Shown here piece by piece: positions 55,453 to 63,687 of a DNA stretch of 64,000 nt. The stretch spans positions 310,001 through 374,000 of the forward strand of contig NZ_PENI01000001.1 of assembly GCF_003688995.1 (NCBI RefSeq), in the 5' to 3' direction. How positions within the stretch are numbered: the first letter of the stretch is position 1; each line of letters starts with the position of its first letter. Below the pieces are notes generated by a model that ran no database searches, was not told the origin of the DNA, and worked only from the letters and a program-made list of their open reading frames with translations. Source of the stretch: Streptomyces shenzhenensis. GTDB taxonomy: Bacteria > Actinomycetota > Actinomycetes > Streptomycetales > Streptomycetaceae. The translations under genes and the position numbers were made by a program.

Positions 55453-56226
55453 TCAGCCGCCGTAGCGCCGGTGCCGGGCCGCGTAGTCACGCAGCGCGCG
55501 CAGGAAGTCGACCTTGCGGAAGGCCGGCCAGAAGACCTCACAGAAGTAGTACTCCGAATGGGCCGTCTGCCACAGCATGAAACCGGACAGCCGCTGCTCG
55601 CCGCTGGTCCTGATCACCAGATCCGGGTCGGGCAGGTCACTCGTGTAGAGGTGGCGGCCGATCATGTCGATGTCGACGGACTCGGCGAGGTCCTCGATGG
55701 CGACGCCCTTGTCGTGGGCGTCCAGGAGCATGGAACGCACGGCGTCGGCGATCTCCTGCCGGCCGCCGTAGCCGATGGCGACGTTGACCACTATCCCGTC
55801 GACGTGGGCCGTGGCCTCCTCGGCCTCCTTCAGCGCCATCTGCATCGGGGAGGGCAGCAGGTCCGGGGTGCCGACGTGGTGCACGCGCCAGCGGCCGTCG
55901 GCGGCCAGGGTACGCACGACGTCCTCGATGATGCCGAGGAGCGGGACCAGCTCCTCCTGGGCACGGTCGAAGTTGTCCGTGGACAGCAGCCACAGGGTGA
56001 CGACCTCGACGTCCGTCTCGGAGCACCAGCCGAGGAACTCGTCGATCTTGTCCGCACCGGCCCGGTGACCGTGGACGGTGCTGGATCCCGCGGCCTTCGC
56101 CCAGCGCCGGTTGCCGTCCATGATGACGCCGATGTGCTTGGGCACCTGAGCGTGGTCCAGGTGGCCTTCCACCCGGCGCGCGTACAGCCTGACCAGGAGG
56201 CCGCGCAGCTTGTCGCGCAGGTTCAC
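55453..56226 (-). CDS. uppS: Isoprenyl (undecaprenyl) diphosphate synthase
   Basis: The 257-residue cis-prenyltransferase has IGVIMDGNRRWAKAAG with catalytic Asp37, HRAGADK, VTLWLLSTDNFDR, and the C-terminal DPDLVIRTSGEQRLSGFMLW and ARHRRYGG. It condenses IPP onto an allylic primer to make the lipid carrier for cell-wall synthesis. Some Streptomyces homologues make other chain lengths, so product length is inferred. The GTG start has GGAGGGG about eleven bases upstream. Confidence 0.93.
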   Translation of the reverse strand: MNLRDKLRGLLVRLYARRVEGHLDHAQVPKHIGVIMDGNRRWAKAAGSSTVHGHRAGADKIDEFLGWCSETDVEVVTLWLLSTDNFDRAQEELVPLLGIIEDVVRTLAADGRWRVHHVGTPDLLPSPMQMALKEAEEATAHVDGIVVNVAIGYGGRQEIADAVRSMLLDAHDKGVAIEDLAESVDIDMIGRHLYTSDLPDPDLVIRTSGEQRLSGFMLWQTAHSEYYFCEVFWPAFRKVDFLRALRDYAARHRRYGG

Positions 56227-56433
56227 GTGATGTCAGCCCCTCCGTACGGTGCGGGTGCGTCCCCGCGGGCCCGCAGCCTACTCCTGCGGGGCCTCAGCGG
56301 GGTTTCCGGGTGCGCGTCGCGGTGGGTCGCACGCACCCTGTCATGGGGACGGCAGACGACCGGGGAACGGTTCCCCGTGCGGCGGCTTGTGATGGCGTCG
56401 CGCCGGGCGCGTGGCGGGCGGGAGAAGAAAAAC
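56227..56433. other. Upstream region of uppS, no gene seen
   Basis: This is the uppS side of an 800-base gene-poor interval (56227-57025). It should contain the uppS promoter, but I see no clear boxes and no coding signature. The remaining interval is described in the small-ORF and terminator entries; 56687-57025 upstream of the small ORF contains the CCACGTAAGTTCAGACC patch and no supported gene. Confidence 0.4.
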
Positions 56434-56467
56434 GGGCCGGTCCGTGGGGGGGGAGACGGACCGGCCC
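56434..56467 (-). terminator. Strong rho-independent terminator
   Basis: Perfect 12-base arms (GGGCCGGTCCGT/ACGGACCGGCCC) are followed on the minus strand by GTTTTTCTTCTCC, a clear U-tract. It lies 61 bases past the end of the 52-residue small ORF, ending a minus-strand transcript distinct from uppS. Confidence 0.88.
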
Positions 56468-56527
56468 GAGGGGGGGTTTCCACCATAACCCTTCGTAAGG
56501 GATCCCGTGTGCATCGGCGTGCCACAA

Positions 56528-56686
56528 CTACTCTCCGGAGTTGCCCGACGACTCCCCGATGGACGCGGAATCCCTTGTTCGGGGGTTCTCCTTGGCCGAT
56601 TCACGGCGGATTCCCAGGTGACCGGAGCGCGTACGGAGCGATCGACAGGCGTGGGGCGTTCCGGCGCCGACGCGAACATTCGCCAT
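56528..56686 (-). CDS. Small basic protein, 52 residues (possible)
   Basis: ATG 56686 follows GGGGGGACGGT, and the frame reads MANVRVGAGTPHACRSLRTR through SIGESSGNSGE before a stop. The product would be basic, hydrophilic and Ser/Arg-rich, with no known motif that I can name. About three quarters of third positions are G or C, lower than neighbours but above the surrounding non-coding DNA. The strong terminator just downstream implies that a minus-strand transcript ends here, supporting either a small gene or a small RNA. Confidence 0.4.
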   Translation of the reverse strand: MANVRVGAGTPHACRSLRTRSGHLGIRRESAKENPRTRDSASIGESSGNSGE

Positions 56687-57025
56687 ACCGTCCCCCCGAT
56701 GGGCTAACCCGGCAGCGAACGGTGGCTTGACGGGTGCATGGGGCATTCCGGCACCGCGCAGCCCCCTCCGCCACGCGGTGCCGACCGCGTAGCTTTGCTC
56801 ACGCGAATTGCCTTGGTCTGAACTTACGTGGGGCGTGCCGCTGATGCGAGCCGCTCGCGATAACGATGTGGAAACCCCGCCGACACGCGCGTCCCCGCGC
56901 GGGCGGTGCGGTCGCGTACGAGGCCCTGCCCCGCCCTCGCCTCCGGAGCGCACCCGAGCAGCGGTTACCGGCCAATTCTGCCGCCCGGGGCCACGGGCGC
57001 GCAGACCGGGCGGTCCGCTGTCCGG

Positions 57026-57835
57026 TCAGCGGTCCGGTCTGCGGGCGTCGAAGAGGTGCCGGGTGCTGTGCGCGACGAAGGGCCCCTCGGCCTCGATCCG
57101 CTCGTGCAGGGCCCGCAGCCGCGGCTCGTACGCCTCGACCGTGAAGCCCGGGACCAGCCAGACGACCTTGCGCAGGAAGTGCACGACGGCGGCGATGTCG
57201 TGGAACTCCATGCGCAGCCGCTCGGCCCGCAGGTCGACGATCCGCAGCCCCGCCCGCTCGGCGTCGGCGCGCTCACGGTCGGGGTGGCGGGCCCGGCGGC
57301 TGCGCTCCGGCTGCGGGCCGAGGAAGTACTCGACCAGCTCGAAGACGCTGGCCGGCCCGACGTGCTGGGCGAAGTAGGTGCCTCCCGGGCCCAGCACGCG
57401 GGCGATCTCGTCCCAGTGCGGGCGCACCGGGTGCCGGCTGAGCACCAGGTCGAAGGCCCCGTCGGCGAAGGGCAGCGGCGCGTCGTCCGAAGCCGAGACG
57501 ACCACGGCGCCGCGCGGGCGCAGCAGTGCGGTGGCCCGGGCCACGTTCGGCGGCCGGCCCTCGGTGGCGGCGATCAGGGCGGGCCGGGCCGGGGCCGCCG
57601 CACCCAGCGCGAAGTCGAGGACCTCGCCGCCCCCGGTCTGGATGTCCAGCGCGGCGGTGGCGCGGGCCAGCCGGCCGGCCGCCGAGCGGGCGTACCCCCA
57701 GGACGGCCGCTGCTCGCCGGCGCGCCCCTCGAACCAGGAGAAGTCCCAGCCCTCGGTGGGCACGGCGGCACCTTCGGCGACGAGCTCTTCGAAGGAACGG
57801 CGCGCTTCGGGCGACCTCGGGTCCGTCCGGTCCAT
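57026..57835 (-). CDS. SAM-dependent methyltransferase
   Basis: The 269-residue class I methyltransferase has motif I ALDIQTGGGEVL (about 62-73), an acidic-strand/motif II region with SASDDAPLPFADGAFDLVLS and a post-motif HWDEIARVLGPGGTYFAQHVG, resembling UbiE/COQ5-type small-molecule methyltransferases. The C-terminal part (VVHFLRKVVWLVPGFTVEAY) matches a subfamily common in Streptomyces. The substrate is unknown. It is transcribed toward the uppS side; the 45-base gap after the acetyltransferase stop suggests a shared transcript. Confidence 0.87.
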   Translation of the reverse strand: MDRTDPRSPEARRSFEELVAEGAAVPTEGWDFSWFEGRAGEQRPSWGYARSAAGRLARATAALDIQTGGGEVLDFALGAAAPARPALIAATEGRPPNVARATALLRPRGAVVVSASDDAPLPFADGAFDLVLSRHPVRPHWDEIARVLGPGGTYFAQHVGPASVFELVEYFLGPQPERSRRARHPDRERADAERAGLRIVDLRAERLRMEFHDIAAVVHFLRKVVWLVPGFTVEAYEPRLRALHERIEAEGPFVAHSTRHLFDARRPDR

Positions 57836-57880
57836 GGGGGGATCGTCGCAGGACGGCCCCGGTGGGCGCCGCTGGTTTTC

Positions 57881-58381
57881 TCACGACACGGCGTCCTCCT
57901 CGTCCGCCGCCGAGGTCCGGAGGGCGAGGAGGACCTGTTCGCCGTCGGTGCCGGCGTCCTCGAAGCCGTGCCGCCGCAGGAGCCGGACGGATGCCGTGTT
58001 GCTGGAGAACGGGTCGGCGTACAGGGGCCGGGTGCGCTCCTCGCGGAGGAAGAGCCCCAGGGCACGGGACCCGATGCCGCGCGCCCAGTACGCCCGCCCC
58101 AGCCAGTAGCCGATGAAGCGCCGGTCGCCCGCCGACCAGGAGACGATGTTCCCGGCGACCTCGCCGTCCACGGTGACGGTCCGCACCAGGCAGTCGGGAT
58201 TGCCCAGCACCCTCGTCCTCCAGTGCGTCAGGAAGGCGTCCCGCTCCCGTGGCGGGAATCTCGACCGGCGGACCGCCTCCGGATCGTGCTCGTAGGCGAG
58301 GAAGGTCTCCAGGTCGGCGTCGACCGCCTCGCGCAGCCCCACGGCACCGGGCTCAGCACCCCACGTGGACTCTCCACCCAT
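57881..58381 (-). CDS. GNAT-family N-acetyltransferase
   Basis: From ATG 58381 (AAGGGG upstream) the protein has 166 residues. GLREAVDADLETFLAYEHDP opens the fold; the CoA-binding GYWLGRAYWARGIGSRALGLF and the late ADPFSSNTASVRLLRRHGFED are classical GNAT (RimJ/RimL-like) motifs. The acceptor is unknown. The frame continues upstream into a decayed oxidoreductase sequence, so a longer start (ATG 58411) is possible but lacks a ribosome site. Confidence 0.85.
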   Translation of the reverse strand: MGGESTWGAEPGAVGLREAVDADLETFLAYEHDPEAVRRSRFPPRERDAFLTHWRTRVLGNPDCLVRTVTVDGEVAGNIVSWSAGDRRFIGYWLGRAYWARGIGSRALGLFLREERTRPLYADPFSSNTASVRLLRRHGFEDAGTDGEQVLLALRTSAADEEDAVS

Positions 58382-58439
58382 CTCCGGCCCCTTCGTCTCG
58401 AACTCCGTCATGGGGATGGAGTGTGGCAGCCCCCACTGA

Positions 58440-58804
58440 CAATCCCGGCCGGCCGACGCCGACGGCACGCGCGGCCGGGCCTCCTCGACGGCGAACCGCA
58501 CGAAGCCCTCGGGACCCGGCTCGTCCCCCGCCGGCTGGCAGCACGACGGTGCCGGCCCCGGCCTCCACGAGCCGCTGCACGGCCTTGGCACAGATCCGGC
58601 GTCTCCGGCGACGCCACGGTCCGGCACGGAGTCCAGTCCCTCGGCGGCCAGGTCGGCATGCAGCCGGGCGGCAGCGTCGGCCCCGGTGGGGTCAAGGAGG
58701 TGGACGACGACATGGTGCGGCCCGCCGCGTCCGGTCGCGGCCCGTCCCTCGTCGATGAGCCGCCGGGCCCGGCGCACGCCGGGAGTCGGCGTGTCCGGGA
58801 ACAT
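58440..58804 (-). pseudogene. Frameshifted, truncated luciferase-like oxidoreductase C-terminus
   Basis: In one frame the translation gives VRRARRLIDEGRAATGRGG, later EGLDSVPDRGVAGDAG and QPAGDEPGPEGFVRFAVEEA. The missing middle, VQRLVEAGAGTVVL, appears in the next frame (around 58545-58580). Joined, these read like the end of an LLM-class flavin oxidoreductase (gate, then VxAGAxTVVLQPxxDEPxxxxFVRF). Two compensating frameshifts and loss of the N-terminal two thirds at the DUF192 boundary mark it as a pseudogene. Confidence 0.5.
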
Positions 58805-58854
58805 GGGGGGTGCAGCAGGTGGGTGGGTACCGTCTTCTGGGAGGTGGGGTGGGG

Positions 58855-59238
58855 ATGGGGCGTTGGCGGGACGGTCGTGGGGAGTTGGCGGTCCACGGGC
58901 TTCGTGGGGGGCTGGTGACGGTTCCTCTGGAGATCGCGGCCTCCTATCGCGCCCGTACCAAAGGGCTGTTGGGGCGCGACGCGGTGGACGGGGCGATGCT
59001 GCTCTCGCCCGCCGGCAGTGTGCACACCTTCGGTATGCGGATGCCCATCGACGTCGCCTACCTCGACCGCGATCTCACCGTGATCGCCGTACGCACCATG
59101 CGGCCGGGACGGCTGGGCCTGCCCCGGCCGCGTTCACGGCATGTGCTGGAGGCAGCGGCCGGGGCCATGGCCGGGTGGGGGGTCGAGGCGGGGGCGCGGG
59201 TGCGGGTGGAGGCGGGGCCGGGGGCCGAGGCGGGCTGA
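58855..59238 (+). CDS. DUF192 family protein
   Basis: From ATG 58855 (GGGAGG upstream) the protein has 127 residues. The family core is evident: SYRARTKGLLGRDAVDGAML, GSVHTFGMRMPIDVAYLD (conserved HTFGM), then GRLGLPRPRSRHVLEAAAGA. DUF192 proteins are small, often periplasmic or near Tad/pilus genes; function is unknown. It runs convergent with the OmpA-domain gene 8 bases away. Confidence 0.85.
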   Translation: MGRWRDGRGELAVHGLRGGLVTVPLEIAASYRARTKGLLGRDAVDGAMLLSPAGSVHTFGMRMPIDVAYLDRDLTVIAVRTMRPGRLGLPRPRSRHVLEAAAGAMAGWGVEAGARVRVEAGPGAEAG

Positions 59239-59245
59239 GCGCGGG

Positions 59246-59878
59246 TCAGTTCTCCGAGCGGGGGAAGGAGACCTCGACCCTTCGGTTCTTCTTGCGGCCC
59301 GCCTCGCTGGAGTTGTCCGCGATCGGGTACTGCTCGCCGTACCCCCGTACCTCGAAGGTGACGTTCGCGTCGTTCAGGTCCTGGTCCAGAACCGCCTGTA
59401 CGGCGTTGGCCCGCTGCTTGGACAGGACGTCGCCGTGGGCCGAGGAGCCCAGGTTGTCCGTGAAGCCGAACACCCGTACCCGTGTCGCGTTCTGGTTCTT
59501 GATCTCCTCCGCGATGGAGGCGATACGGGCCTTCGCCTCCGCGCTCAGCCTGGCGCTGTCCTTGCCGAACAGCACCTCGGCCTGGAGGGCGAACGTCACG
59601 TCCGCGTTGGTGTCCTCGCGTCGCTCGTCGCCGCTCTGGTCCTCCACCACGGACTTGATGTCGAGCACCTTGGGTGAGGCGAGCGTGGCGCCCTCGGGCA
59701 GCTTCAGATCCGGGTCGTTGGGGTCGACCTCGACCGGCGCGGAGGGAGATGCCTCGGTACCGGGCGGAACACTGGGACCGGTCTCGTCGGCCCGGGCGGG
59801 GGCAGCGCCGCAGAGGGTCGTGGCGAGAAGCACGGCGGCCGTGCTCACGGCCACCGGAATCCGGGGTGTGGTGGTCAC
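59246..59878 (-). CDS. OmpA-domain secreted protein
   Basis: The 210-residue GTG-start protein has a signal peptide (AVLLATTLCGAAPARADE), a Pro/Glu-rich linker and a C-terminal OmpA-like peptidoglycan-binding domain: EVLFGKDSARLSAEAKARI, VRVFGFTDNLGSSAHGDVLS, RANAVQAVL, YGEQYPIADNSSEAGRKKNR with the conserved NRRVEV. It likely anchors an envelope structure. It follows the lipoprotein-like gene by eight bases, in the Tad locus. Confidence 0.9.
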   Translation of the reverse strand: MTTTPRIPVAVSTAAVLLATTLCGAAPARADETGPSVPPGTEASPSAPVEVDPNDPDLKLPEGATLASPKVLDIKSVVEDQSGDERREDTNADVTFALQAEVLFGKDSARLSAEAKARIASIAEEIKNQNATRVRVFGFTDNLGSSAHGDVLSKQRANAVQAVLDQDLNDANVTFEVRGYGEQYPIADNSSEAGRKKNRRVEVSFPRSEN

Positions 59879-59885
59879 GTGCGCC

Positions 59886-60467
59886 TCACCCGGAGATCTG
59901 GACGGTGGCGGTGGGGAACGTCGGCAGCTGGAAGGTCACCTCGGTCGTGCTCGCCGGCGGTGCCGGGAACTGCATGAAGACGGGGACGGTGTCACCCGCC
60001 TTGACCGTCTGGACCCCGGCGGTCGTGAGGGGGCGGCCGTCCGTGTCACGGAGGACGTAGTAGCGCTTCCTGCTCTTGGAGTCCACAAGTGTGGCTCCGC
60101 CGAAGGACTGGCCGTTCCTCATGATCTCGGTCTCGTTGCCGGTGAGCTGTGACGAGAGCACGGCGTCCGTGCCGCCGTCGTTCTTGAGCTCCGCGTTCAC
60201 GGTGATGAATCCGCCGGAGTCCCGCACGGCCGACGTGATCTTCAAGTTCAGGCCGTCGGGGCCGCGGAGTTCAGCCAGCGGCTCTTCCGATGTGCCTTCT
60301 TGGGCGCTCGGCCCGGATCCGCCGTCCTGCGAAGCGGACGCCGACTTCTCCGGCTTCCTGTCGTCACCGCCGCCCCCGCCGCAGCCGCCCGCGCAGACGG
60401 CCAACCCCACCGCGACGGCCAAGGCGGCCGTCCCTCTGCGAGCCTTCGCAGTGAACCGAATGCTCAT
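59886..60467 (-). CDS. Putative secreted lipoprotein of the Tad locus
   Basis: The 193-residue protein has a basic start, a hydrophobic core and a probable lipobox at AGGC (Cys29), then a Gly/Asp-rich linker and a beta-rich domain (DGLNLKITSAVRDSGGFITV, LSSQLTGNETEIMRNGQSFG, YYVLRDTDGRPL, DTVPVFMQFPAPPASTTEV). No family is certain; the pattern resembles DUF4352-like immunoglobulin folds. Position between the TadE-like and OmpA genes suggests a surface accessory role. Confidence 0.75.
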   Translation of the reverse strand: MSIRFTAKARRGTAALAVAVGLAVCAGGCGGGGGDDRKPEKSASASQDGGSGPSAQEGTSEEPLAELRGPDGLNLKITSAVRDSGGFITVNAELKNDGGTDAVLSSQLTGNETEIMRNGQSFGGATLVDSKSRKRYYVLRDTDGRPLTTAGVQTVKAGDTVPVFMQFPAPPASTTEVTFQLPTFPTATVQISG

Positions 60468-60500
60468 TGCTCTGCTTCCTTTTGACTCGTCGTTCGCTTG

Positions 60501-61094
60501 TCAGTCGGCCAGGTGCACGTCGAAGAGATCCTCGGGTCCCGGCAGATCAGCGGGATCGTCCGGGTTCAGGTCCCAGTCTCGTTCGCAATGAAGCTGCGGC
60601 AGTGCGGTGTCCTCGGCATCCTCGTCCAGGAGTTCGAAGGTACAGAGCGGCTCGATCACGGCCGTGGCGGATGCCGTCGACTTCATGTTCTCCGTACCGG
60701 GTACAAGGGAATGCCCGACGGACTTGTCAGTCTGGACCTCGACCCGATAGGTGAGCGGATCGAGTGCCTCGCAGTTGTGCACCGTCGCCTCGTTCTGAGC
60801 GGCGAGCTGGGCGGCGCGCCAGCACGACGGCTCCAACGGCACGCTGCCGTCGAAGACGCCCTGCCACGTGGTGGGATCGAGCACGTCCTCGAGCCACTTG
60901 CCCGCGAGTTGGTCACGGGCGTTCTGAGCCGCCGCGAGCGCCGCCGCGTCCGCCGCCGTCTGGGCGCCGTTCCGGTTGGCCGCGGCCTGGCCGACCGCGA
61001 GATAGGCGAACGCGAGAAAGAGCAGACCCGCCACCACCGTGATGTAGACGGGGAAGGCCTGCCCTGCGTCCCTGGACCCGTGCGGGCGCGTCAG
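60501..61094 (-). CDS. TadE/TadG-like pilus-associated membrane protein
   Basis: About 197 residues. An N-terminal segment DAGQAFPVYITVVAGLLFLA then FAYLAVGQAAANRNGAQTAA gives one membrane helix followed by the AADAAALAAAQNARDQL run typical of TadE/TadG-like proteins. The rest is extracytoplasmic with several Cys (CWRAAQ, NCEAL, LCTFEL, LHCERD). The start is unresolved: CTG 61094 overlaps the Flp stop as CTGA and no closer ATG or GTG has a ribosome site. It is co-transcribed with the Flp pilin gene. Confidence 0.75.
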   Translation of the reverse strand: MTRPHGSRDAGQAFPVYITVVAGLLFLAFAYLAVGQAAANRNGAQTAADAAALAAAQNARDQLAGKWLEDVLDPTTWQGVFDGSVPLEPSCWRAAQLAAQNEATVHNCEALDPLTYRVEVQTDKSVGHSLVPGTENMKSTASATAVIEPLCTFELLDEDAEDTALPQLHCERDWDLNPDDPADLPGPEDLFDVHLAD

Positions 61095-61321
61095 GTGATC
61101 TGGGTGATCTTGGCCTTGATCTTGTCGAGGATCGCCTTGCCGATGTCCGTGCCGGTGATCGCCAGGACGATGGCCACCACGACCGCGATGATGCCCAGGT
61201 ACTCGACCGCGGTCTGCCCGCGGTCGCCGCCGCGGCGCCGAACGGCCTCGACCGTCGTGTTCTTCCAACCGTTCACGCGCACCTTCGCCGCCACGGCCGT
61301 CCTCAGCATCAGGTCGCTCAT
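61091..61321 (-). CDS. Flp/Fap type IVb pilin
   Basis: The 76-residue prepilin starts at ATG 61321 with GGAGGGG upstream. A basic leader (to Gly35) precedes QTAVEYLGIIAVVVAIVLAI with Glu40 and Tyr41, the type IVb processing pattern, and a short Lys-rich tail. It would be cleaved by a TadV-type peptidase (not in the window) and assembled by the Tad apparatus. Confidence 0.9.
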   Translation of the reverse strand: MSDLMLRTAVAAKVRVNGWKNTTVEAVRRRGGDRGQTAVEYLGIIAVVVAIVLAITGTDIGKAILDKIKAKITQIT

Positions 61322-61434
61322 CGTGCTCCCCTCCGGGTTCGGCTTCGATCCGGTGAACGTACGACGCCGGGCCGGCCTGTGCACAGGGTCCCAGGGCCCA
61401 TTGCCGGGCCCAACCTCCGTCGATGTCCGTCATG

Positions 61435-62193
61435 TCAGGCCACCCCCAGCCATTTGGCGGCCGCCTGGGCGCGGCTGGTGCTGTGGAGCTTGGCGAAGAT
61501 GCGGTTGATGTGGTTCTTGACCGTCTTCTCGCTGATGAAGCACACGGCGGCGATCTGCTGGTTGTTCAGACCGGACGCGACCAGGTCCATGATCTCCGCC
61601 TCCCTCGTGCTGAGTTGGAACCGCGACCGCAATGAATGTCCCACATTCGATTGCAGTTGCGAAAGGTTTTGTGGAGAAGTACCACGAGAATTATGGGGGA
61701 GTTCAGCTTCAGCGTGTGCAGTTGCATGCGATCGATGGCGTAGCGGTGCCATCAGGGCGCCGGCCGCCGCGGGCGTGAGGTGCGGGCGGCCGACGGTGAT
61801 GTCCCGTATCGCGGTGACCAGTTGGTCCACGGTGAACTCGCCGTGGACCAGATAGCCGCCCGCGCCCAGCCGCACCGCCTCCTGGACGATCTCCGTCTCG
61901 TGGCTGTAGGTGAGCATCATGACCGGGGCCAGCCGCACCAGGTGCGGCAGTGCCGACAGTCCGTCGACTCCGGGCATGCGGACGTCCAGGAGTACGACGT
62001 CCGGGCGGTGTACCAGGGCCGCTTCGTACGCTTCGCGGCCGTCCGCGGCCTCGGCCACGACCGTGGTGTCCGCCCGGCCGGTGAGGAGGACGGAAAGGCC
62101 CGCCCGGACCACCGGGTTGTCGTCGGCGACCACGATCCGGAGCGGTGCGGCGGGAGCGGTCGGCGGGAGGTTCTCGAAGGGGTTCGCCGGCAT
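61435..62193 (-). CDS. NarL/LuxR-family response regulator
   Basis: From ATG 62193 (AGGAGG seven bases upstream) the protein has 252 residues. The receiver domain shows acidic Asp24/Asp25, phospho-acceptor Asp70 (VVLLDVRMPGVDG) and the T/K region; a C-terminal LuxR helix-turn-helix reads LSTREAEIMDLVASGLNNQQ then VCFISEKTVKNHINRIFAKL. A linker (about 155-185) carries Asn/Gln-rich residues. Its start codon overlaps the sensor kinase end region, and it pairs with that kinase to regulate probably this Tad locus. Confidence 0.92.
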   Translation of the reverse strand: MPANPFENLPPTAPAAPLRIVVADDNPVVRAGLSVLLTGRADTTVVAEAADGREAYEAALVHRPDVVLLDVRMPGVDGLSALPHLVRLAPVMMLTYSHETEIVQEAVRLGAGGYLVHGEFTVDQLVTAIRDITVGRPHLTPAAAGALMAPLRHRSHATAHAEAELPHNSRGTSPQNLSQLQSNVGHSLRSRFQLSTREAEIMDLVASGLNNQQIAAVCFISEKTVKNHINRIFAKLHSTSRAQAAAKWLGVA

Positions 62194-62207
62194 CGGGGTG
62201 CCTCCTC

Positions 62208-63665
62208 TCATGCGTCTCGGGCCTCGTGGGCCGGTACGGGGGCGGGGGGTGCCAGCGCCGCGAGCGGCAGTTCCAGCAGCACCTCGGTGCCCTGGGAGTG
62301 GTCGCCCCGTCCGATGTGCAGGCGGGCACCGACCGTCGCGGCGCGTTCGGCCATGCCGACCAGGCCGAAGTGGCCGGTCCGGCGCAGCTGTTCGAGGGTG
62401 GTACCGGGGGGCAGGCCCCGGCCGTCGTCGTGCACGCTCAGGCGCAGCAGCCCGCCCCGGACGTCCGCCCGTACGCCGACGTGGGCCGGCGCCCCGTGGC
62501 GGTGGGCGTTCTCCATGGCCTCCGAGACGACGGCGAGCAGGTGGCGGGCGACCGCCGGGGGGACGGGAGGTGGCGGCCGGTCGCCCGTCCGGTGCAGCTC
62601 GGTCGGCAGGCCCGTGCGGGTGCGGAACTCGGCGGTGAGCGCGGCCAGTTCCGGCAGCAGCTCGGTGCCGTGCGCGGGGTCTGTCTCGCGCCGCAGGTCG
62701 GTGAGGAGTTCCCGGGCCTCCGCCGCCGCCCTGCGGGCCGAGCGGGCCACCAGTTCCGCCTGCTGCTCGATCAGGGCGGGGTCCGTGCGGGCGCCCGCTG
62801 CGGCGGAGGCCGCGAGACCATCGGCGGCGAGGGCGACGCCGTACAGCGTCTTGGCCACCGAGTCGTGCATCTCCCGGGCCAGCCGGGCGCGTTCGGCGCT
62901 CACCGCCTCCGTGCCGGCGAGCCGGGCCTGCACCGCCGTCAGGGCCTGGGTCGCGGCGCCGAAGCGGAGCATCAGGTTGCGCAGGGTCGAGCCCATGGCC
63001 CCGGCGATGACGCACAGGCCGGGCAGGAGCAGCGACTCGGCGACGTCGGCCCGGTGGCCGTGCTCCAGGGTCGCGTGGACCAGGAGCAGGATGAGGGACT
63101 GGAGCGAGGCGAAGCAGGCCGCGCCGCGCCAGCTGTAGACGAGGCCGGCCAGGAGGGGGGTGCAGACGCTGACGTAAGCGAGGGTCGTGTCCGGGCCCGC
63201 CGAGACGAGGAGCAGGGAGCCGATGAGGGTGTCAGCCGCCAGCAGAGTGGGGTGGCGCAGCAGGAGCGGGCCGAACCGTTCCCAGTCGCGGAACAGGACG
63301 TACGACACCATGAACGTGATGACGACCGCCCCGCCCACCAGGCGGGCGCCGAGGCCGGGGGACGCGTTGACCAGGGCGGCGGGGGCGGCCAGCGCGATCA
63401 TCGCCAGGCGGAAGCCGAAGACCTGCCGGCACATCGCCTGGAGGGCGCGCAGCTGGAGTTTCTCCGGTGCGGTGTCGGGCCGGGTCAGGTCCCCGAGCTG
63501 CCGGCCGGCTTCACCGTCGGGTTCCCGGCCCGGCGCGGGCGCGTACGCCTGCTCGGGCTCCGTGGAGTCGGTGGTCCGTGGCGCAGGCGCCCGTCTCCCC
63601 CGCCTCGGCAGGCGTGCGCGGCGGCGTCCGGCCGCCGCGCCGTCTCTCGTCACCGTCACCGCCAT
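62208..63665 (-). CDS. Histidine kinase of the NarL-partner type
   Basis: The 485-residue kinase from ATG 63665 has a charged cytoplasmic head (to ~75), a membrane region of about six helices (85-230), and a HisKA_3 domain with phospho-acceptor His267 in REMHDSVAKTLYGVAL. The HATPase_c end contains VSEAMENAHRHG, DDGRGLPPG and FGLVGMAERAATVGARLHIG. It phosphorylates the downstream response regulator. It lies between the TadC-like fragment and the regulator, so this two-component pair is embedded in the Tad gene cluster. Confidence 0.93.
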   Translation of the reverse strand: MAVTVTRDGAAAGRRRARLPRRGRRAPAPRTTDSTEPEQAYAPAPGREPDGEAGRQLGDLTRPDTAPEKLQLRALQAMCRQVFGFRLAMIALAAPAALVNASPGLGARLVGGAVVITFMVSYVLFRDWERFGPLLLRHPTLLAADTLIGSLLLVSAGPDTTLAYVSVCTPLLAGLVYSWRGAACFASLQSLILLLVHATLEHGHRADVAESLLLPGLCVIAGAMGSTLRNLMLRFGAATQALTAVQARLAGTEAVSAERARLAREMHDSVAKTLYGVALAADGLAASAAAGARTDPALIEQQAELVARSARRAAAEARELLTDLRRETDPAHGTELLPELAALTAEFRTRTGLPTELHRTGDRPPPPVPPAVARHLLAVVSEAMENAHRHGAPAHVGVRADVRGGLLRLSVHDDGRGLPPGTTLEQLRRTGHFGLVGMAERAATVGARLHIGRGDHSQGTEVLLELPLAALAPPAPVPAHEARDA

Positions 63666-63687
63666 CACCCCCCGCCCGCTTCCCCGT

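Noticed and set aside
58381..58804. Single 307-residue fusion with the acetyltransferase
   Set aside because: The N-terminal part is an out-of-frame oxidoreductase remnant; the GNAT domain has its own ATG and ribosome site.
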